Positions 27,339-36,130 of a stretch of DNA of 64,000 nt are shown here, piece after piece. Made by a program: the position numbers and the translations under genes. The stretch's first letter is position 1. Each line of letters opens with the position of its first letter. The notes under the pieces are model-generated. The model made no database searches. It was not told the DNA's origin and saw only the letters and a program-made list of their open reading frames with translations. This DNA is from Variovorax sp. S12S4 (lineage in GTDB: Bacteria; Pseudomonadota; Gammaproteobacteria; Burkholderiales; Burkholderiaceae_C): positions 2,395,001 to 2,459,000 of the forward strand of contig NZ_JALPKR020000002.1 in assembly GCF_023195515.1 (NCBI RefSeq), given 5' to 3'.

Positions 27339-29600
27339 ATGCATCAACCGGCCAGCGAAGACAACAACCTCCCCGACAACACCCTCGACAACTTCCTGGA
27401 CCGCCGCATGTTCTGCATGGGCGCGATGAGTCTCGCGGCCCTTGGAACCGCCGCTTGTGGCGGAGGACGAGGCGGCAGCGGAGCGGGCAGCATCGGCCTG
27501 CTTGGCGGTGCGACGCAGGGCACCGCTGGTGCGGCACCCGGGCCCGCAACGGGCTCCGGCTCCGAAGACGTGCCGGCCCCGGCCCCTTCGCCCGCGCGAG
27601 CGAAGCCGTTCGTTCACCCCGGCCTGCTGCACACCGAGGCCGACTTCGAGCGCATGCGCCTCAAGGTCGCGGCCAACGCACAGCCCTGGCTCGCCGGATG
27701 GAATGCGCTCACATCCAATGGCCGCTCGCAGCTCGGTGCCACGCCGCGGCCGCTGGCCACGGTGATTCGGGGGGACGTCCCGGGCCAGAACTTCGCGCAG
27801 TTCTACATCGACGTCGCGCGCGCCTACCAGTTGGCGCTGCGCTGGAAGGTTTCGCAGGACACGCGCTATGCCGACCTGGCGATCAGGTTCCTCAACGAGT
27901 GGTCGTCCACGTTGACGGCGATCGAGGGCAACGCCGACCGCTTTCTTGCGGCAGGCATCTACGGCCAGCAGTTCGCAAACGCGGCCGAGATCATGCGCAC
28001 CTATCCGGGCTGGGCGGCAAGTGACTTCGCGCGTTTCCAGAACATGATGCTGACGGTGTTCTATCCGCTCAACCACAGCTTCCTCGTCAACCACAACGGC
28101 TCCGAGATCACCAACTACTGGGCCAACTGGGACCAGTGCACGATTGGTGCCATCCTGGCAATCGGCGTGCTGTGCGACCGGCGCGACATCTACGACGAGG
28201 CCCTGAACTACTACAGGAGCGGCGCGGGCAACGGCGCCGGCTTGCAGGCGGTCTATCACATGCATCCCGGCTATCTGGGCCAGTGGCAGGAGAGCGGCCG
28301 CGACCAGGGCCACTGCACCCTGGGCATCGGCCTCGCAGGCGCGTTCTGCGAAATGGCGTGGAACCAGGGCGACGACATCTACGGCTATGAGAACAACCGC
28401 TTTCTGGCCGGTGCCGAGTACGTCGCCAAGTCCAATCTGCGCGACGGCGCGGGCGACTTCTACACCGTGCCTTTCGTCACCAACGTGAACCGGCAGGGAA
28501 CGCAGTCCGTGCTGGCGACGGGCGGGCAGGGGCATCGGCGCGGCATCTGGGAGAGCGTGCACAACCACTATGCAAACCGTCTCGGCATTGCCACGCCCTA
28601 CACCGCGCTGCAGGCCGAGCAGATGCGTCCGGAAACGGACGGCAACAACGGCGACCAGCTCGGCTTCGGAACCCTGACCTTCACGCGCGATCCGCTCACG
28701 GCGCTCGTGCGGCCGAGCGGGCTCACCGCGCGGGTGCGCGCCTCGCAAGTGGAGTTGTCGTGGTGGGGCAGCACCGGCGCGCTGAGCTACGCGGTCAGGC
28801 GCGCCTCCACCGCGGGCGGGCCCTACAGCACCACCGTGGCTTCAGGCATCACCGACACGCTGACCTTCACCGACACCACCGGCGTCGCGGGAGAGGTGTA
28901 TTACTACGTCGTGGTTGCCGTGAACGCAGGGGGAGAGAGCGAGCCATCCGCCGAAGCGCGGGCCGCCCTCAAGCCCGAGCTGCTGATGCACCTCAGGTTC
29001 GACGAAGCGCAAGGAAACTCCGCCGCCGATGCGACGGGCCGTTTCGCTGCCAGCGAACTTGCCGGTGGCGCGGCTTGGACTGCGGGCCGCAACTCAGCAG
29101 GGGCTGTCGCCCTGGGCGGCACGGGCGCCTACATCAACCTGCCCACGGGCTTGGTGAAAGACGCGGCCGACTTTTCGATCGCATGCTGGGTGTACGTGGA
29201 CAGCCTCTCGACGTGGTCGCGCGTCTTCGACTTCGGCTCCGGCACGCGCCGCTACATGATGCTCACGCCGCGCAGCAATGCCGGCACCGTGCGCTACGCG
29301 ATCTCCAGGGTTCACGGCTACAACGAGCAGGTGATCGAAGGCGCGTCGCCGCTGCCGACCGGGCGCTGGGTGCACGTGGCCGTGACCCTGGCCGGCACGC
29401 TCGGCACGCTGTATGTCGATGGCGTGGCGGTCGGCAGCAACGCGCAGATGACGCTGGCGCCCTTCGAGTTGGGAGAGACCACGCAGAACTTTCTCGGACG
29501 CTCGCAGTATCCGAACGATCCGGCGCTGCGCGCCCAGCTGGACGATTTCCGGGTGTACCAGGGCGCGCTGGGTACCGCGGAAATCGCGGCGCTGCTCTAG
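27339..29600 (+). CDS. secreted alginate-lyase-like / Fn3 / LamG protein
   Basis: A 753-residue exported protein. The N terminus has a twin-arginine motif (LDRRMFCMG) and a hydrophobic stretch ending in LGTAAC, so Tat export and lipidation are possible. A Gly/Pro/Ala-rich linker leads to an alpha-barrel domain (about 85-440) with the HPGLLHTEADFERM opening, NHNGSEITNYWANWD and HPGYLGQWQESGRDQGH, the pattern of alginate-lyase-superfamily proteins. A fibronectin-III-like module (about 465-545) and a LamG-type sugar-binding module (about 550-750, RFDEAQGNSAADATG) follow. It probably binds and cleaves an acidic polysaccharide. It may have its own promoter in the 196 bases upstream, and its stop overlaps the convergent gene. 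Confidence 0.8.
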   Translation: MHQPASEDNNLPDNTLDNFLDRRMFCMGAMSLAALGTAACGGGRGGSGAGSIGLLGGATQGTAGAAPGPATGSGSEDVPAPAPSPARAKPFVHPGLLHTEADFERMRLKVAANAQPWLAGWNALTSNGRSQLGATPRPLATVIRGDVPGQNFAQFYIDVARAYQLALRWKVSQDTRYADLAIRFLNEWSSTLTAIEGNADRFLAAGIYGQQFANAAEIMRTYPGWAASDFARFQNMMLTVFYPLNHSFLVNHNGSEITNYWANWDQCTIGAILAIGVLCDRRDIYDEALNYYRSGAGNGAGLQAVYHMHPGYLGQWQESGRDQGHCTLGIGLAGAFCEMAWNQGDDIYGYENNRFLAGAEYVAKSNLRDGAGDFYTVPFVTNVNRQGTQSVLATGGQGHRRGIWESVHNHYANRLGIATPYTALQAEQMRPETDGNNGDQLGFGTLTFTRDPLTALVRPSGLTARVRASQVELSWWGSTGALSYAVRRASTAGGPYSTTVASGITDTLTFTDTTGVAGEVYYYVVVAVNAGGESEPSAEARAALKPELLMHLRFDEAQGNSAADATGRFAASELAGGAAWTAGRNSAGAVALGGTGAYINLPTGLVKDAADFSIACWVYVDSLSTWSRVFDFGSGTRRYMMLTPRSNAGTVRYAISRVHGYNEQVIEGASPLPTGRWVHVAVTLAGTLGTLYVDGVAVGSNAQMTLAPFELGETTQNFLGRSQYPNDPALRAQLDDFRVYQGALGTAEIAALL

Positions 29601-30514
29601 CCCCCGGCTTCGAAGCCGGGCGCCTGGCTCATTTCCGAAGGCTTGTAGATCTTGTGCTGCGCGGTGGGCCCGCCGGCATCGGCCACCACCAGCAGGCGCC
29701 AGAGCGGCTCGCGCGTGGAGCACGCGTTTTCTTCGGGGGTGAGGCGGAAGTTCGGCGTTGCCGTGGAGGTGCCCTTCACGGTGACCCTGAGAAGCGTTGC
29801 GCCTTTCGCATTCGACACCTCGATGTCGTAGCCCAGCTTCTGGCCGGTCACGTCCTCGGCGTTGTAGCCGTAGCCCTTGAAGTGGCCCATGACATACGCC
29901 ATTGCGGCAGCCTGGACCTCTTCCGCCGAAGCCGGCTTGGCCGCCTCGGGCTCCGCTTCTACAGCCGCCGGAACGCCGCCTCGCGCCTTGGCGGCCTGCA
30001 TGTCGGCTTCATCGGGAACCCAGCCGCGCGGGCCGCGCACCAGCACCGCCAGCAGCTGCTCGGGCTCCCAGCTTGCTACGTGCCATTCGGCGTCGTCGCG
30101 CACGCGGGTAGACACCTTCGCGCTCTTGTTGCTTTCGAGTTCTGCAATCGCAACCCGGTTGGTCTGCACGACCGCGCGGAAGCCCTGGCCCGCGTCGAAG
30201 GTGCGCTTGAGCAATGCAAGGCGGTCTTTCGCGCGCTGGACCTGGTTGGGCGTTCGCGCGCCGCCGCCGGGGCGGTGCTGCGTGTCGAGCGATTCGAGAT
30301 AGAACCAGCGCCCGTTCGCACCCACGTGCACATACTCCGCCCAGATGGTCGCAATGACGTTGTCGCCCGTGGCCATCCAGGCGTACTCGAAGGGCTTGTC
30401 GCGCGCGTCGAACACGCCCATCTTGGCGACGATTTCAACCGGACTGAGCCGCGGTCCTGACAGGCGCATCTCATCGATGACGGCGAGTACGCGGGGGTCG
30501 ACTTCCTTGTCCAT
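29597..30514 (-). CDS. protein with C-terminal DUF3883-like domain
   Basis: A 305-residue protein. The first 165 residues are unassigned. After an Ala/Glu-rich linker, LGYDIEVSNAKGATLLRVTVKGT, then NFRLTPEENACS and WRLLVV match the DUF3883 (NO VEIN C-terminal) pattern, a PD-(D/E)xK-like fold often tied to restriction or antiviral proteins. Family members normally read IEVKGT; here it is VTVKGT, so the acidic residue before Lys is missing and the site may be inactive. Its stop overlaps that of the LamG gene by three bases. There is no methylase or helicase partner nearby. Confidence 0.7.
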   Translation of the reverse strand: MDKEVDPRVLAVIDEMRLSGPRLSPVEIVAKMGVFDARDKPFEYAWMATGDNVIATIWAEYVHVGANGRWFYLESLDTQHRPGGGARTPNQVQRAKDRLALLKRTFDAGQGFRAVVQTNRVAIAELESNKSAKVSTRVRDDAEWHVASWEPEQLLAVLVRGPRGWVPDEADMQAAKARGGVPAAVEAEPEAAKPASAEEVQAAAMAYVMGHFKGYGYNAEDVTGQKLGYDIEVSNAKGATLLRVTVKGTSTATPNFRLTPEENACSTREPLWRLLVVADAGGPTAQHKIYKPSEMSQAPGFEAGG

Positions 30515-30585
30515 TCAGCGGGCTTCTGGCGAGTTTGGGGGGTGGGAGTATGCCGCATCATCACCGCCGAACAAGTCAGCCGGTG

Positions 30586-31521
30586 TTACCGCGTGCGGCT
30601 GCCGGCGGACAGGCGCTGGGCCAGCTTCTGCTCGCGGAACGCCGCGGTGACGAAATCGACAAAGGCGCGCGTCTTGCCCGGCAGCAGCTTCTGGCTCGCG
30701 AAGTACAGCGAGAGCGGGCCCAGGTCGCAGTGCCAGTCGGGCAGCAGCCGCTCCAACGCGCCGCTCTGCAGGTGTGGCGCGGCGTGCGGCACGGCGACGA
30801 GGCCGATTCCCAGGCCCAGCAGCGTTGCGCGGCAGAGCGCATCGGGGTCGTTGACCACCATCACCGGCTTTTGCGTGGCGGCCATTTCGCGTCCGGCGCC
30901 GTTGCGCATGACCGGCGTGCGAACGCGGCTGTGCAGCGGCGAGCGCAGGGCCACGCCTGCAAGGTCGGCAAGGCCGCCCGGGTCCTTCGGCCGGCGCTTG
31001 CCGCGCAGGAAGCCGGGCGATGCCACCGCAATCAGGTGGATGCGCCCCAGCTCGCGCGCCACCATGCCGGGCGGCAGATCGAACCCGCCGCCCACGGCTG
31101 CGTCGAAGCCGCCGGCAATCAGGTCCAGCGGACGGTTGTCGAAGAACCAGTCCGGAACGACCGCCGGATACTTTTCGAGAAAGCCGGGCATCAGCGGCAA
31201 CAGGTAGTCCATGCCGAAGCCCGGCGCCGCGCTCAGCCTGAGCACCCCAGCCGGCTGCCCGGCATTCACGGTGATGTCCGCAATGGCGCCCTGGATGCTG
31301 TCGAGGCCGCCCTGCACCGATTGCAAGAACCGTTCGCCTGCCTCGCTGAGCGTAAGGCCGCGCGTGCTGCGCTGGAACAGGCGCACGCCCAGGTTGCGCT
31401 CCAGCTGGGCGACGTTGCGGCTGACTGCTGCGGGTGTGAGCGCGAGCCGGCGTGCCGCCGACGAAAAGCTGCCCGTCTCCGCGCTGCGCACGAAGGATTC
31501 AAGGTTGGCGAGGGTTTCCAT
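30586..31521 (-). CDS. LysR-family transcriptional regulator
   Basis: A 311-residue regulator. The N-terminal winged helix-turn-helix reads LESFVRSAETGSFSSAARRL and LTPAAVSRNVAQLE, followed by the effector-binding domain (RLSAAPGFGMDYLLP, LDLIAGGFDAAVG). The start at METLANLE was preferred to an ATG six codons earlier because LysR proteins begin close to this point. It is divergent from a reductase gene with 125 bases between, where a perfect dyad (31542-31560) lies next to its own start. It should control that reductase and itself. Confidence 0.93.
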   Translation of the reverse strand: METLANLESFVRSAETGSFSSAARRLALTPAAVSRNVAQLERNLGVRLFQRSTRGLTLSEAGERFLQSVQGGLDSIQGAIADITVNAGQPAGVLRLSAAPGFGMDYLLPLMPGFLEKYPAVVPDWFFDNRPLDLIAGGFDAAVGGGFDLPPGMVARELGRIHLIAVASPGFLRGKRRPKDPGGLADLAGVALRSPLHSRVRTPVMRNGAGREMAATQKPVMVVNDPDALCRATLLGLGIGLVAVPHAAPHLQSGALERLLPDWHCDLGPLSLYFASQKLLPGKTRAFVDFVTAAFREQKLAQRLSAGSRTR

Positions 31522-31541
31522 TGCAGGGCATTTCAACAAAT

Positions 31542-31560
31542 GCTTGAAACTAATTCAAGC
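31542..31560. promoter_or_regulatory. candidate LysR operator (perfect dyad)
   Basis: GCTTGAA-ACTAA-TTCAAGC is a perfect 7-bp inverted repeat with a 5-base gap and contains the T-N11-A core of LysR boxes. It lies 20 bases upstream of the regulator start and about 85 upstream of the divergent reductase. Confidence 0.55.
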
Positions 31561-31646
31561 CAGTCATGACTATTGCTATGGGGTGCGAATGCCTAGAGTT
31601 GAACCCAGCAAGACGAACTTGCGCACTTCAACCCAAGGAAAACCAA

Positions 31647-32273
31647 ATGAAAATCGCCATCATCGGCGCCGGCGAAATCGGCTCCGCCATCGCTCGCCAA
31701 CTTGCACGCAACGGCATCGACGCCGCCATTGCCAACAGCCGCGGCCCGCAAACGCTGCAGCCATTGGTCGACGAGCTGGGGCCCCGCATCAAGGCCGTCG
31801 AGCTCAAGGAAGCGGCCCAGGCCGACCTGGTGTTTGTCGCGGTCAACTGGAACCGCCTGCACTCCGCGCTGAAAGACCTGGGGCCGTGGAATGGCCGCAT
31901 CCTCGTCGATGCCAACAATGCCGTCGAAGCGCCGTCGCTGACGCCGATCGACGTAGGCGGCCGCGCTTCCAACGAAGTGGTGGCCGAACTGGCGCCGGGC
32001 GCTCGCGTGGTCAAGGCCTTCAACCACCTGGCGGCTGCCGCGCTGGAAGCCGACCCGAAGGTCGCCGGCGGCCGCCGCGTGCTGTTCCTCTCGGGCAAGG
32101 ACGCCGATGCCAAGAAGACCGTGAGCGAATTGATTGCCCGCCTGGGCTTCACCCCCATCGACCTGGGCGGCGTGAACGAAGGCCGCCTGGTTCAGTTTCC
32201 GGGCGGGCCGATGGCGATCCTGAACCTGGTGAACCTCGACGAGCCGCAGCCCGAGGCGGCCACCGAGCGTTAA
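31647..32273 (+). CDS. NADPH-dependent reductase (F420-oxidoreductase-like fold)
   Basis: A 208-residue Rossmann protein of the NADP_F420-binding group: MKIAIIGAGEIGSAIARQL has the GxGxxG motif, LVFVAVNWNRL and ARVVKAFNHLAAAALEAD are conserved stretches of this family. Members reduce diverse small substrates or ferric complexes with NADPH. The ATG at 31647 has AAGGAAA nine bases upstream; earlier starts lack a ribosome site and would cross the promoter region. It is the target expected for the divergent LysR gene and overlaps the stop of the SMP-30 gene by four bases. Confidence 0.85.
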   Translation: MKIAIIGAGEIGSAIARQLARNGIDAAIANSRGPQTLQPLVDELGPRIKAVELKEAAQADLVFVAVNWNRLHSALKDLGPWNGRILVDANNAVEAPSLTPIDVGGRASNEVVAELAPGARVVKAFNHLAAAALEADPKVAGGRRVLFLSGKDADAKKTVSELIARLGFTPIDLGGVNEGRLVQFPGGPMAILNLVNLDEPQPEAATER

Positions 32274-33376
32274 ACCGCGCCGTGCGCTTCCACGTAGAGC
32301 GCGTAGAGCGAATGGCTGCTCGTCATGTAGAGGCGGTTGCGCTTGGGGCCGCCGAACTCGAGGTTGGCGCACCGCTCCGGAAGGCGAATGAAGCCGATCG
32401 GCTTGCCTTGAGGGTTGAAGATCTTCACGCCGTCCATCTCTTCGGACTTGCCGAGCGGCAAATGCGCCTTCATGCCGCCGCCCACATCGGTGGGCTCCGG
32501 CGAGAAGGCGCCGCTGAAGCCCCAGCCGCACCAGAGGTTGCCGTCGCGGTCGACCCGAAAGCCGTCGAGCGCGCCCGGGCCGTCGGCGTCCACCAGCTTG
32601 GTCTTGTTCGACACGCTGGTGCCGTCGGCTGAAACGTCGTAGCTCCAGATGCTGCGGTTGGGCGTGCCCTTCCACTCGACCACGTAGAGTTTTTTCTCGT
32701 CCGGCGAGAACGCGAGTCCGTTCGGGTTCACCAGGTCGGTGATGACCGCTGTGAGCTTGCCGTCCTTGGCAATGCGGTAGACGTTGGTGGTCGCCTGTTC
32801 GGGCGTTGCCCTGGAACCTTCCCACTCGCCGTTGATGCCGAAGAGGGGATCGGTGAACCACACCGTGTCGTCCGACCTGACGACCACGTCGTTGGGCGCG
32901 TTGAGCTTCTTGCCCTCGTAGCTGTCGGCCAGCACCGTCATGCGGCCGTCTTTCTCGGTGCGCACCACGCGGCGGGTGACGGAGTGTTCGCAGGTAATCA
33001 GTCGGCCCTGGCGGTCGCGCGTGTTGCCGTTGGCAAAGTTGGCGTTCTGCTTGTGCACCGTGAACTTGCCGGTCTTCTCGTCGTACTTCATGAGCCGGTT
33101 GTTCGGAATGTCGCTGCACAGCAGGTAGCCGCCTTCAGGAAAGTACACCGGCCCTTCGGCCCACCGCATGCCGGTGCCAAGCTGCTCGACCGTGCTGCTG
33201 TAGATGCGGTACCTGGCAAAGCTCGGGTCCAGTATCAGCACGGAGGGGTCGGGGTAGCGCTGGTTGGGTTTGAAGTCGAAAGACTGCGCACCGGCCAGGC
33301 CGGCCAAGGCGGCGAGTCCCGACCCCGCGGCGGTCTTGATGAAGCGGCGGCGCGGCTGAAGGGGTTCGTTCTGCAT
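32270..33376 (-). CDS. SMP-30/gluconolactonase family protein with Tat signal
   Basis: A 368-residue six-bladed beta-propeller. The start MQNEPLQPRRRFIKTAAGS contains an excellent twin-arginine motif RRRFIK and a cleavage region around LAGAQS, with AAGGAG before the ATG; so it should be folded and exported to the periplasm. MRWAEGPVYFPEGGYL, NAPNDVVVRSDDTVWF, DLVNPNGLAFSPDEKKLYV and GFRVDRDGNLW are SMP-30 signature strands with the metal-binding Glu, Asn and Asp. It should hydrolyse a sugar lactone or a related ester. It is divergent from cioA. Confidence 0.92.
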   Translation of the reverse strand: MQNEPLQPRRRFIKTAAGSGLAALAGLAGAQSFDFKPNQRYPDPSVLILDPSFARYRIYSSTVEQLGTGMRWAEGPVYFPEGGYLLCSDIPNNRLMKYDEKTGKFTVHKQNANFANGNTRDRQGRLITCEHSVTRRVVRTEKDGRMTVLADSYEGKKLNAPNDVVVRSDDTVWFTDPLFGINGEWEGSRATPEQATTNVYRIAKDGKLTAVITDLVNPNGLAFSPDEKKLYVVEWKGTPNRSIWSYDVSADGTSVSNKTKLVDADGPGALDGFRVDRDGNLWCGWGFSGAFSPEPTDVGGGMKAHLPLGKSEEMDGVKIFNPQGKPIGFIRLPERCANLEFGGPKRNRLYMTSSHSLYALYVEAHGAV

Positions 33377-33517
33377 CTGCAAATCTCCTTTTGTCGTTGT
33401 GAATCCGGCAAGCCCGCAGCTGCGCCAACGGTGGCAAGGCTGCATGGGCAGTGGCCGGCGCTCATCTTACGGAGGCGCCTGTTGCGGCGATCTGCTTGTG
33501 ACGTTAAGGTCGGCCGC

Positions 33518-34978
33518 ATGGACGCCCTCCTGCTCGCCCGAATCCAGTTCGGCTTCACGATCTCGTTCCACATCATCTTTCCGGCGCTCACCATCGGGTT
33601 GGCGAGCTACCTGGCCGTGCTCGAAGGCCTGTGGCTGCGCACCGGCCGCAAGGTGTACCTCGACCTGTACCAGTTCTGGATCAAGGTGTTTGCCGTGGCC
33701 TTCGGCATGGGCGTGGTGTCCGGCCTGGTCATGGCCTACCAGTTCGGCACCAACTGGAGCAACTTCTCCCGCTTTGCCGGCGGCGTGACCGGGCCGCTGC
33801 TGGCCTACGAGGTGCTGACCGCGTTCTTCCTTGAAGCAGGTTTTCTCGGCGTGATGCTGTTCGGGCGCGAACGCGTGGGGCCCGCGCTGCACTTCGTCTC
33901 GACGATTGCGGTGGCCGTCGGAACGCTGATCTCCGCCACCTGGATTCTTGCGTCCAACAGCTGGATGCAAACGCCGCAGGGCCACGAGATCATCGACGGG
34001 CGCGTGGTGCCGGTCGACTGGTTCATGGTGATCTTCAATCCGTCGTTCCCCTACCGGCTCGCGCACACCGTCACCGCCGCCTACCTGGCCACCGCGTTGA
34101 TGGTCGGCGGTGCGGCCGCCTGGCACCTGCTGCGCGGCCACGACAACACGCGCGTGCGCACCATGCTGTCGATGGCGCTGTGGATGCTGCTGGCCGCCGC
34201 GCCTCTGCAGGCGGTCATCGGCGACCAGCACGGGCTGAACACGCTCGAGCACCAGCCGGCCAAGCTCGCGGCCATCGAAGGCCACTGGGAGCGCACGCCC
34301 GAGGGCGAAGGCGTTCCGCTGAAGCTCTTCGGCTGGCCCGACATGAAGGCCGAGGTCACGCGCTACGCGGTGGAGATTCCGCGCGCCGGCAGCCTGCTGC
34401 TGGCCCACAGCTGGAGCGGGCAGATACCCGCGCTGAAAGACTTCGCACCCGAAGACAGGCCCAACTCGACCATTGTGTTCTGGACCTTCCGTGCCATGGT
34501 CGGCATGGGCGTGCTGATGATTGCACTGGCCTTCTGGGGCTTGTGGCTGCGGCGGGGAGGGCGCCTCTACGCGAGGAAGAGCTTTCTGCGCTTTGCGGTG
34601 GCGATGTCTCCGGCCGGGCTGGTGGCCATCCTGGCCGGCTGGTACACCACCGAGATCGGCCGCCAGCCGTGGATCGTCTACGGTCTCATGCGCACGGCCG
34701 ATGCCGTGTCGCCGCAGCATTCGACTTCGCAAGTGGGCTTCACGCTGGCGCTGTTCGTCGTCGTGTACCTGGTCGTGTTCGGCGCGGGCACGGCCTACGG
34801 GCTGCGCCTGATCGCCAAGGGGCCGGCCGGAGACGAAGCCGAACGTCCCGCGTGGGGCGGACCCGGTGAAACGCGAACGCCGATGCGCCCGCTCTCCGCC
34901 GCGCCCGAAGACGACCAGACCGATGACGCCGGTAGCCGCGCCGAAAGAGCCAAGGAGGGCGACCGCGATGGGCATTGA
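33518..34978 (+). CDS. cioA: cytochrome bd-type quinol oxidase subunit I (cyanide-insensitive type)
   Basis: A 486-residue membrane protein. ARIQFGFTISFHIIFPALT carries the first haem ligand His (H18), AFGMGVVSGLVMAYQFGTNW and EAGFLGVMLFG are conserved helices, YRLAHTVTAAYL bears the second His, FRAMVGMGVLM the Met ligand and GWYTTEIGRQPW the quinol-side loop. The Q-loop is short, which marks the CioA rather than the long E. coli CydA type. It accepts electrons from ubiquinol and reduces oxygen, and works at low oxygen or with cyanide. The last 11 bases overlap cioB. The tail is charged and not conserved. Confidence 0.95.
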   Translation: MDALLLARIQFGFTISFHIIFPALTIGLASYLAVLEGLWLRTGRKVYLDLYQFWIKVFAVAFGMGVVSGLVMAYQFGTNWSNFSRFAGGVTGPLLAYEVLTAFFLEAGFLGVMLFGRERVGPALHFVSTIAVAVGTLISATWILASNSWMQTPQGHEIIDGRVVPVDWFMVIFNPSFPYRLAHTVTAAYLATALMVGGAAAWHLLRGHDNTRVRTMLSMALWMLLAAAPLQAVIGDQHGLNTLEHQPAKLAAIEGHWERTPEGEGVPLKLFGWPDMKAEVTRYAVEIPRAGSLLLAHSWSGQIPALKDFAPEDRPNSTIVFWTFRAMVGMGVLMIALAFWGLWLRRGGRLYARKSFLRFAVAMSPAGLVAILAGWYTTEIGRQPWIVYGLMRTADAVSPQHSTSQVGFTLALFVVVYLVVFGAGTAYGLRLIAKGPAGDEAERPAWGGPGETRTPMRPLSAAPEDDQTDDAGSRAERAKEGDRDGH

Positions 34979-35975
34979 TCTTCCCCTCATCTGGGCCGTC
35001 ATCATCCTGTTCGGCATCATGATGTACGTGGTGATGGACGGCTTCGACCTGGGCATCGGCATCCTGTTTCCGTTCGTGCCGGCCAAGGAAGACCGCGATG
35101 TGCTGATGAACACCGTGGCGCCCGTGTGGGACGGCAACGAAACCTGGCTCGTACTCGGCGGCGCCGGGCTGCTGGCGGCGTTTCCGCTGGCCTATGCGGT
35201 CATCCTCAGCGCGTTCTACCTGCCCTTGATCCTGATGCTCGTGGGGCTGGTGTTCCGCGGCGTTGCCTTCGAGTTCCGCTTCAAGGCGCGTGCGGGCAAG
35301 CGCCGCTGGTGGGACCATGCCTTCATCGGCGGCTCGGTCACCGCGGCCTTCTTCCAGGGCGTGACGCTCGGCGCCTTTCTCAACGGCATGCCGGTAGCCG
35401 ATGGCAACTACGCGGGCGGGCCGTTCGACTGGATCTCGCCGTTCTCGCTCTTCACCGGCGTGGCGCTGGTGGCGGCCTATGCGCTGCTGGGCGCCACCTG
35501 GCTCGTGATGAAGACCGAAGGCCGCCTGCAGATGCGTATGCGCAGCCTGGCAAGGCCGCTGGCCTGGCTCATGCTGGCCGTGATCATCGCCATCAGCATC
35601 TGGACGCCGCTCGCGCACGAGGCCATTGCCAGGCGCTGGTTCAGCTTTCCCAACCTGCTGTGGTTTGCGCCGGTGCCCACGCTGGTGGCCCTGGTCACAT
35701 GGCGCCTGCTGCGCGACCTGGGCGGCGACGGGCACGCTTCGCCCTTCGTGCTCACGCTGGCGCTGCTGTTCCTGGGCTACACCGGGCTTGGCATCAGCCT
35801 GTGGCCCAACGTCATTCCACCGGACATCAGCATCTGGCAGGCGGCGGGTCCGCCGCAGAGCCTGGGCTTTGCGCTGGTCGGCGCCTTGCTGATCATCCCC
35901 GTCATCCTGATGTACACCGCATGGAGCTACTGGGTGTTCCGCGGCAAGGTGCGCCATGGCGATGGGTACCACTGA
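34968..35975 (+). CDS. cioB: cytochrome bd-type quinol oxidase subunit II
   Basis: A 335-residue membrane protein with the typical opening LPLIWAVIILFGIMMYVVMD, GFDLGIGILFPF, then APVWDGNETWLVLGG and FPLAYAVILSAFYLP. It is the structural partner of subunit I in the bd oxidase. AAGGAGG stands before its ATG inside the cioA tail, so translation is coupled. Length is normal. The gene overlaps the start of a small third protein by 20 bases. Confidence 0.95.
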   Translation: MGIDLPLIWAVIILFGIMMYVVMDGFDLGIGILFPFVPAKEDRDVLMNTVAPVWDGNETWLVLGGAGLLAAFPLAYAVILSAFYLPLILMLVGLVFRGVAFEFRFKARAGKRRWWDHAFIGGSVTAAFFQGVTLGAFLNGMPVADGNYAGGPFDWISPFSLFTGVALVAAYALLGATWLVMKTEGRLQMRMRSLARPLAWLMLAVIIAISIWTPLAHEAIARRWFSFPNLLWFAPVPTLVALVTWRLLRDLGGDGHASPFVLTLALLFLGYTGLGISLWPNVIPPDISIWQAAGPPQSLGFALVGALLIIPVILMYTAWSYWVFRGKVRHGDGYH

Positions 35976-36117
35976 CCCCGGCCCCGGCGGCCGCGGCAAA
36001 TGGTTGCGCCGTTTCGGATGGCTGCTCGCCATCTGGCTGGCCAGCGTCGGCGTCCTCCTTATGGTGGCGCTGGTCTTCCGCTGGCTGATGCGGGCGGTAG
36101 GCCTCACTGCGCCGTGA
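35956..36117 (+). CDS. DUF2474-like small membrane subunit of the Cio oxidase
   Basis: A 53-residue protein (51 if the second ATG is used). It starts within the end of cioB and has one hydrophobic helix (WLLAIWLASVGVLLMVALVF) with Arg/Lys-rich flanks (GRGKWLRRFG). Size, position and the R-F-G-W-L-L pattern fit the DUF2474 proteins that accompany cioAB, comparable to CydX in E. coli, which stabilises haem b595/d. It is short enough to be missed in automated annotation. Confidence 0.75.
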   Translation: MAMGTTDPGPGGRGKWLRRFGWLLAIWLASVGVLLMVALVFRWLMRAVGLTAP

Positions 36118-36130
36118 GGCCTGCCGCAGG

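Noticed and set aside
29602..29621. Palindrome CCCGGCTTCGAAGCCGGG as a terminator of the LamG gene.
   Set aside because: It lacks a T run on either side and is coding for the C terminus of the convergent gene; it may slow polymerase but cannot be called a terminator.
33467..35137. A 556-codon open frame on the - strand opposite cioA/cioB.
   Set aside because: It mirrors conserved membrane helices of CioA on the other strand and is rich in Arg, His and Gln, the usual look of antisense frames at high GC.
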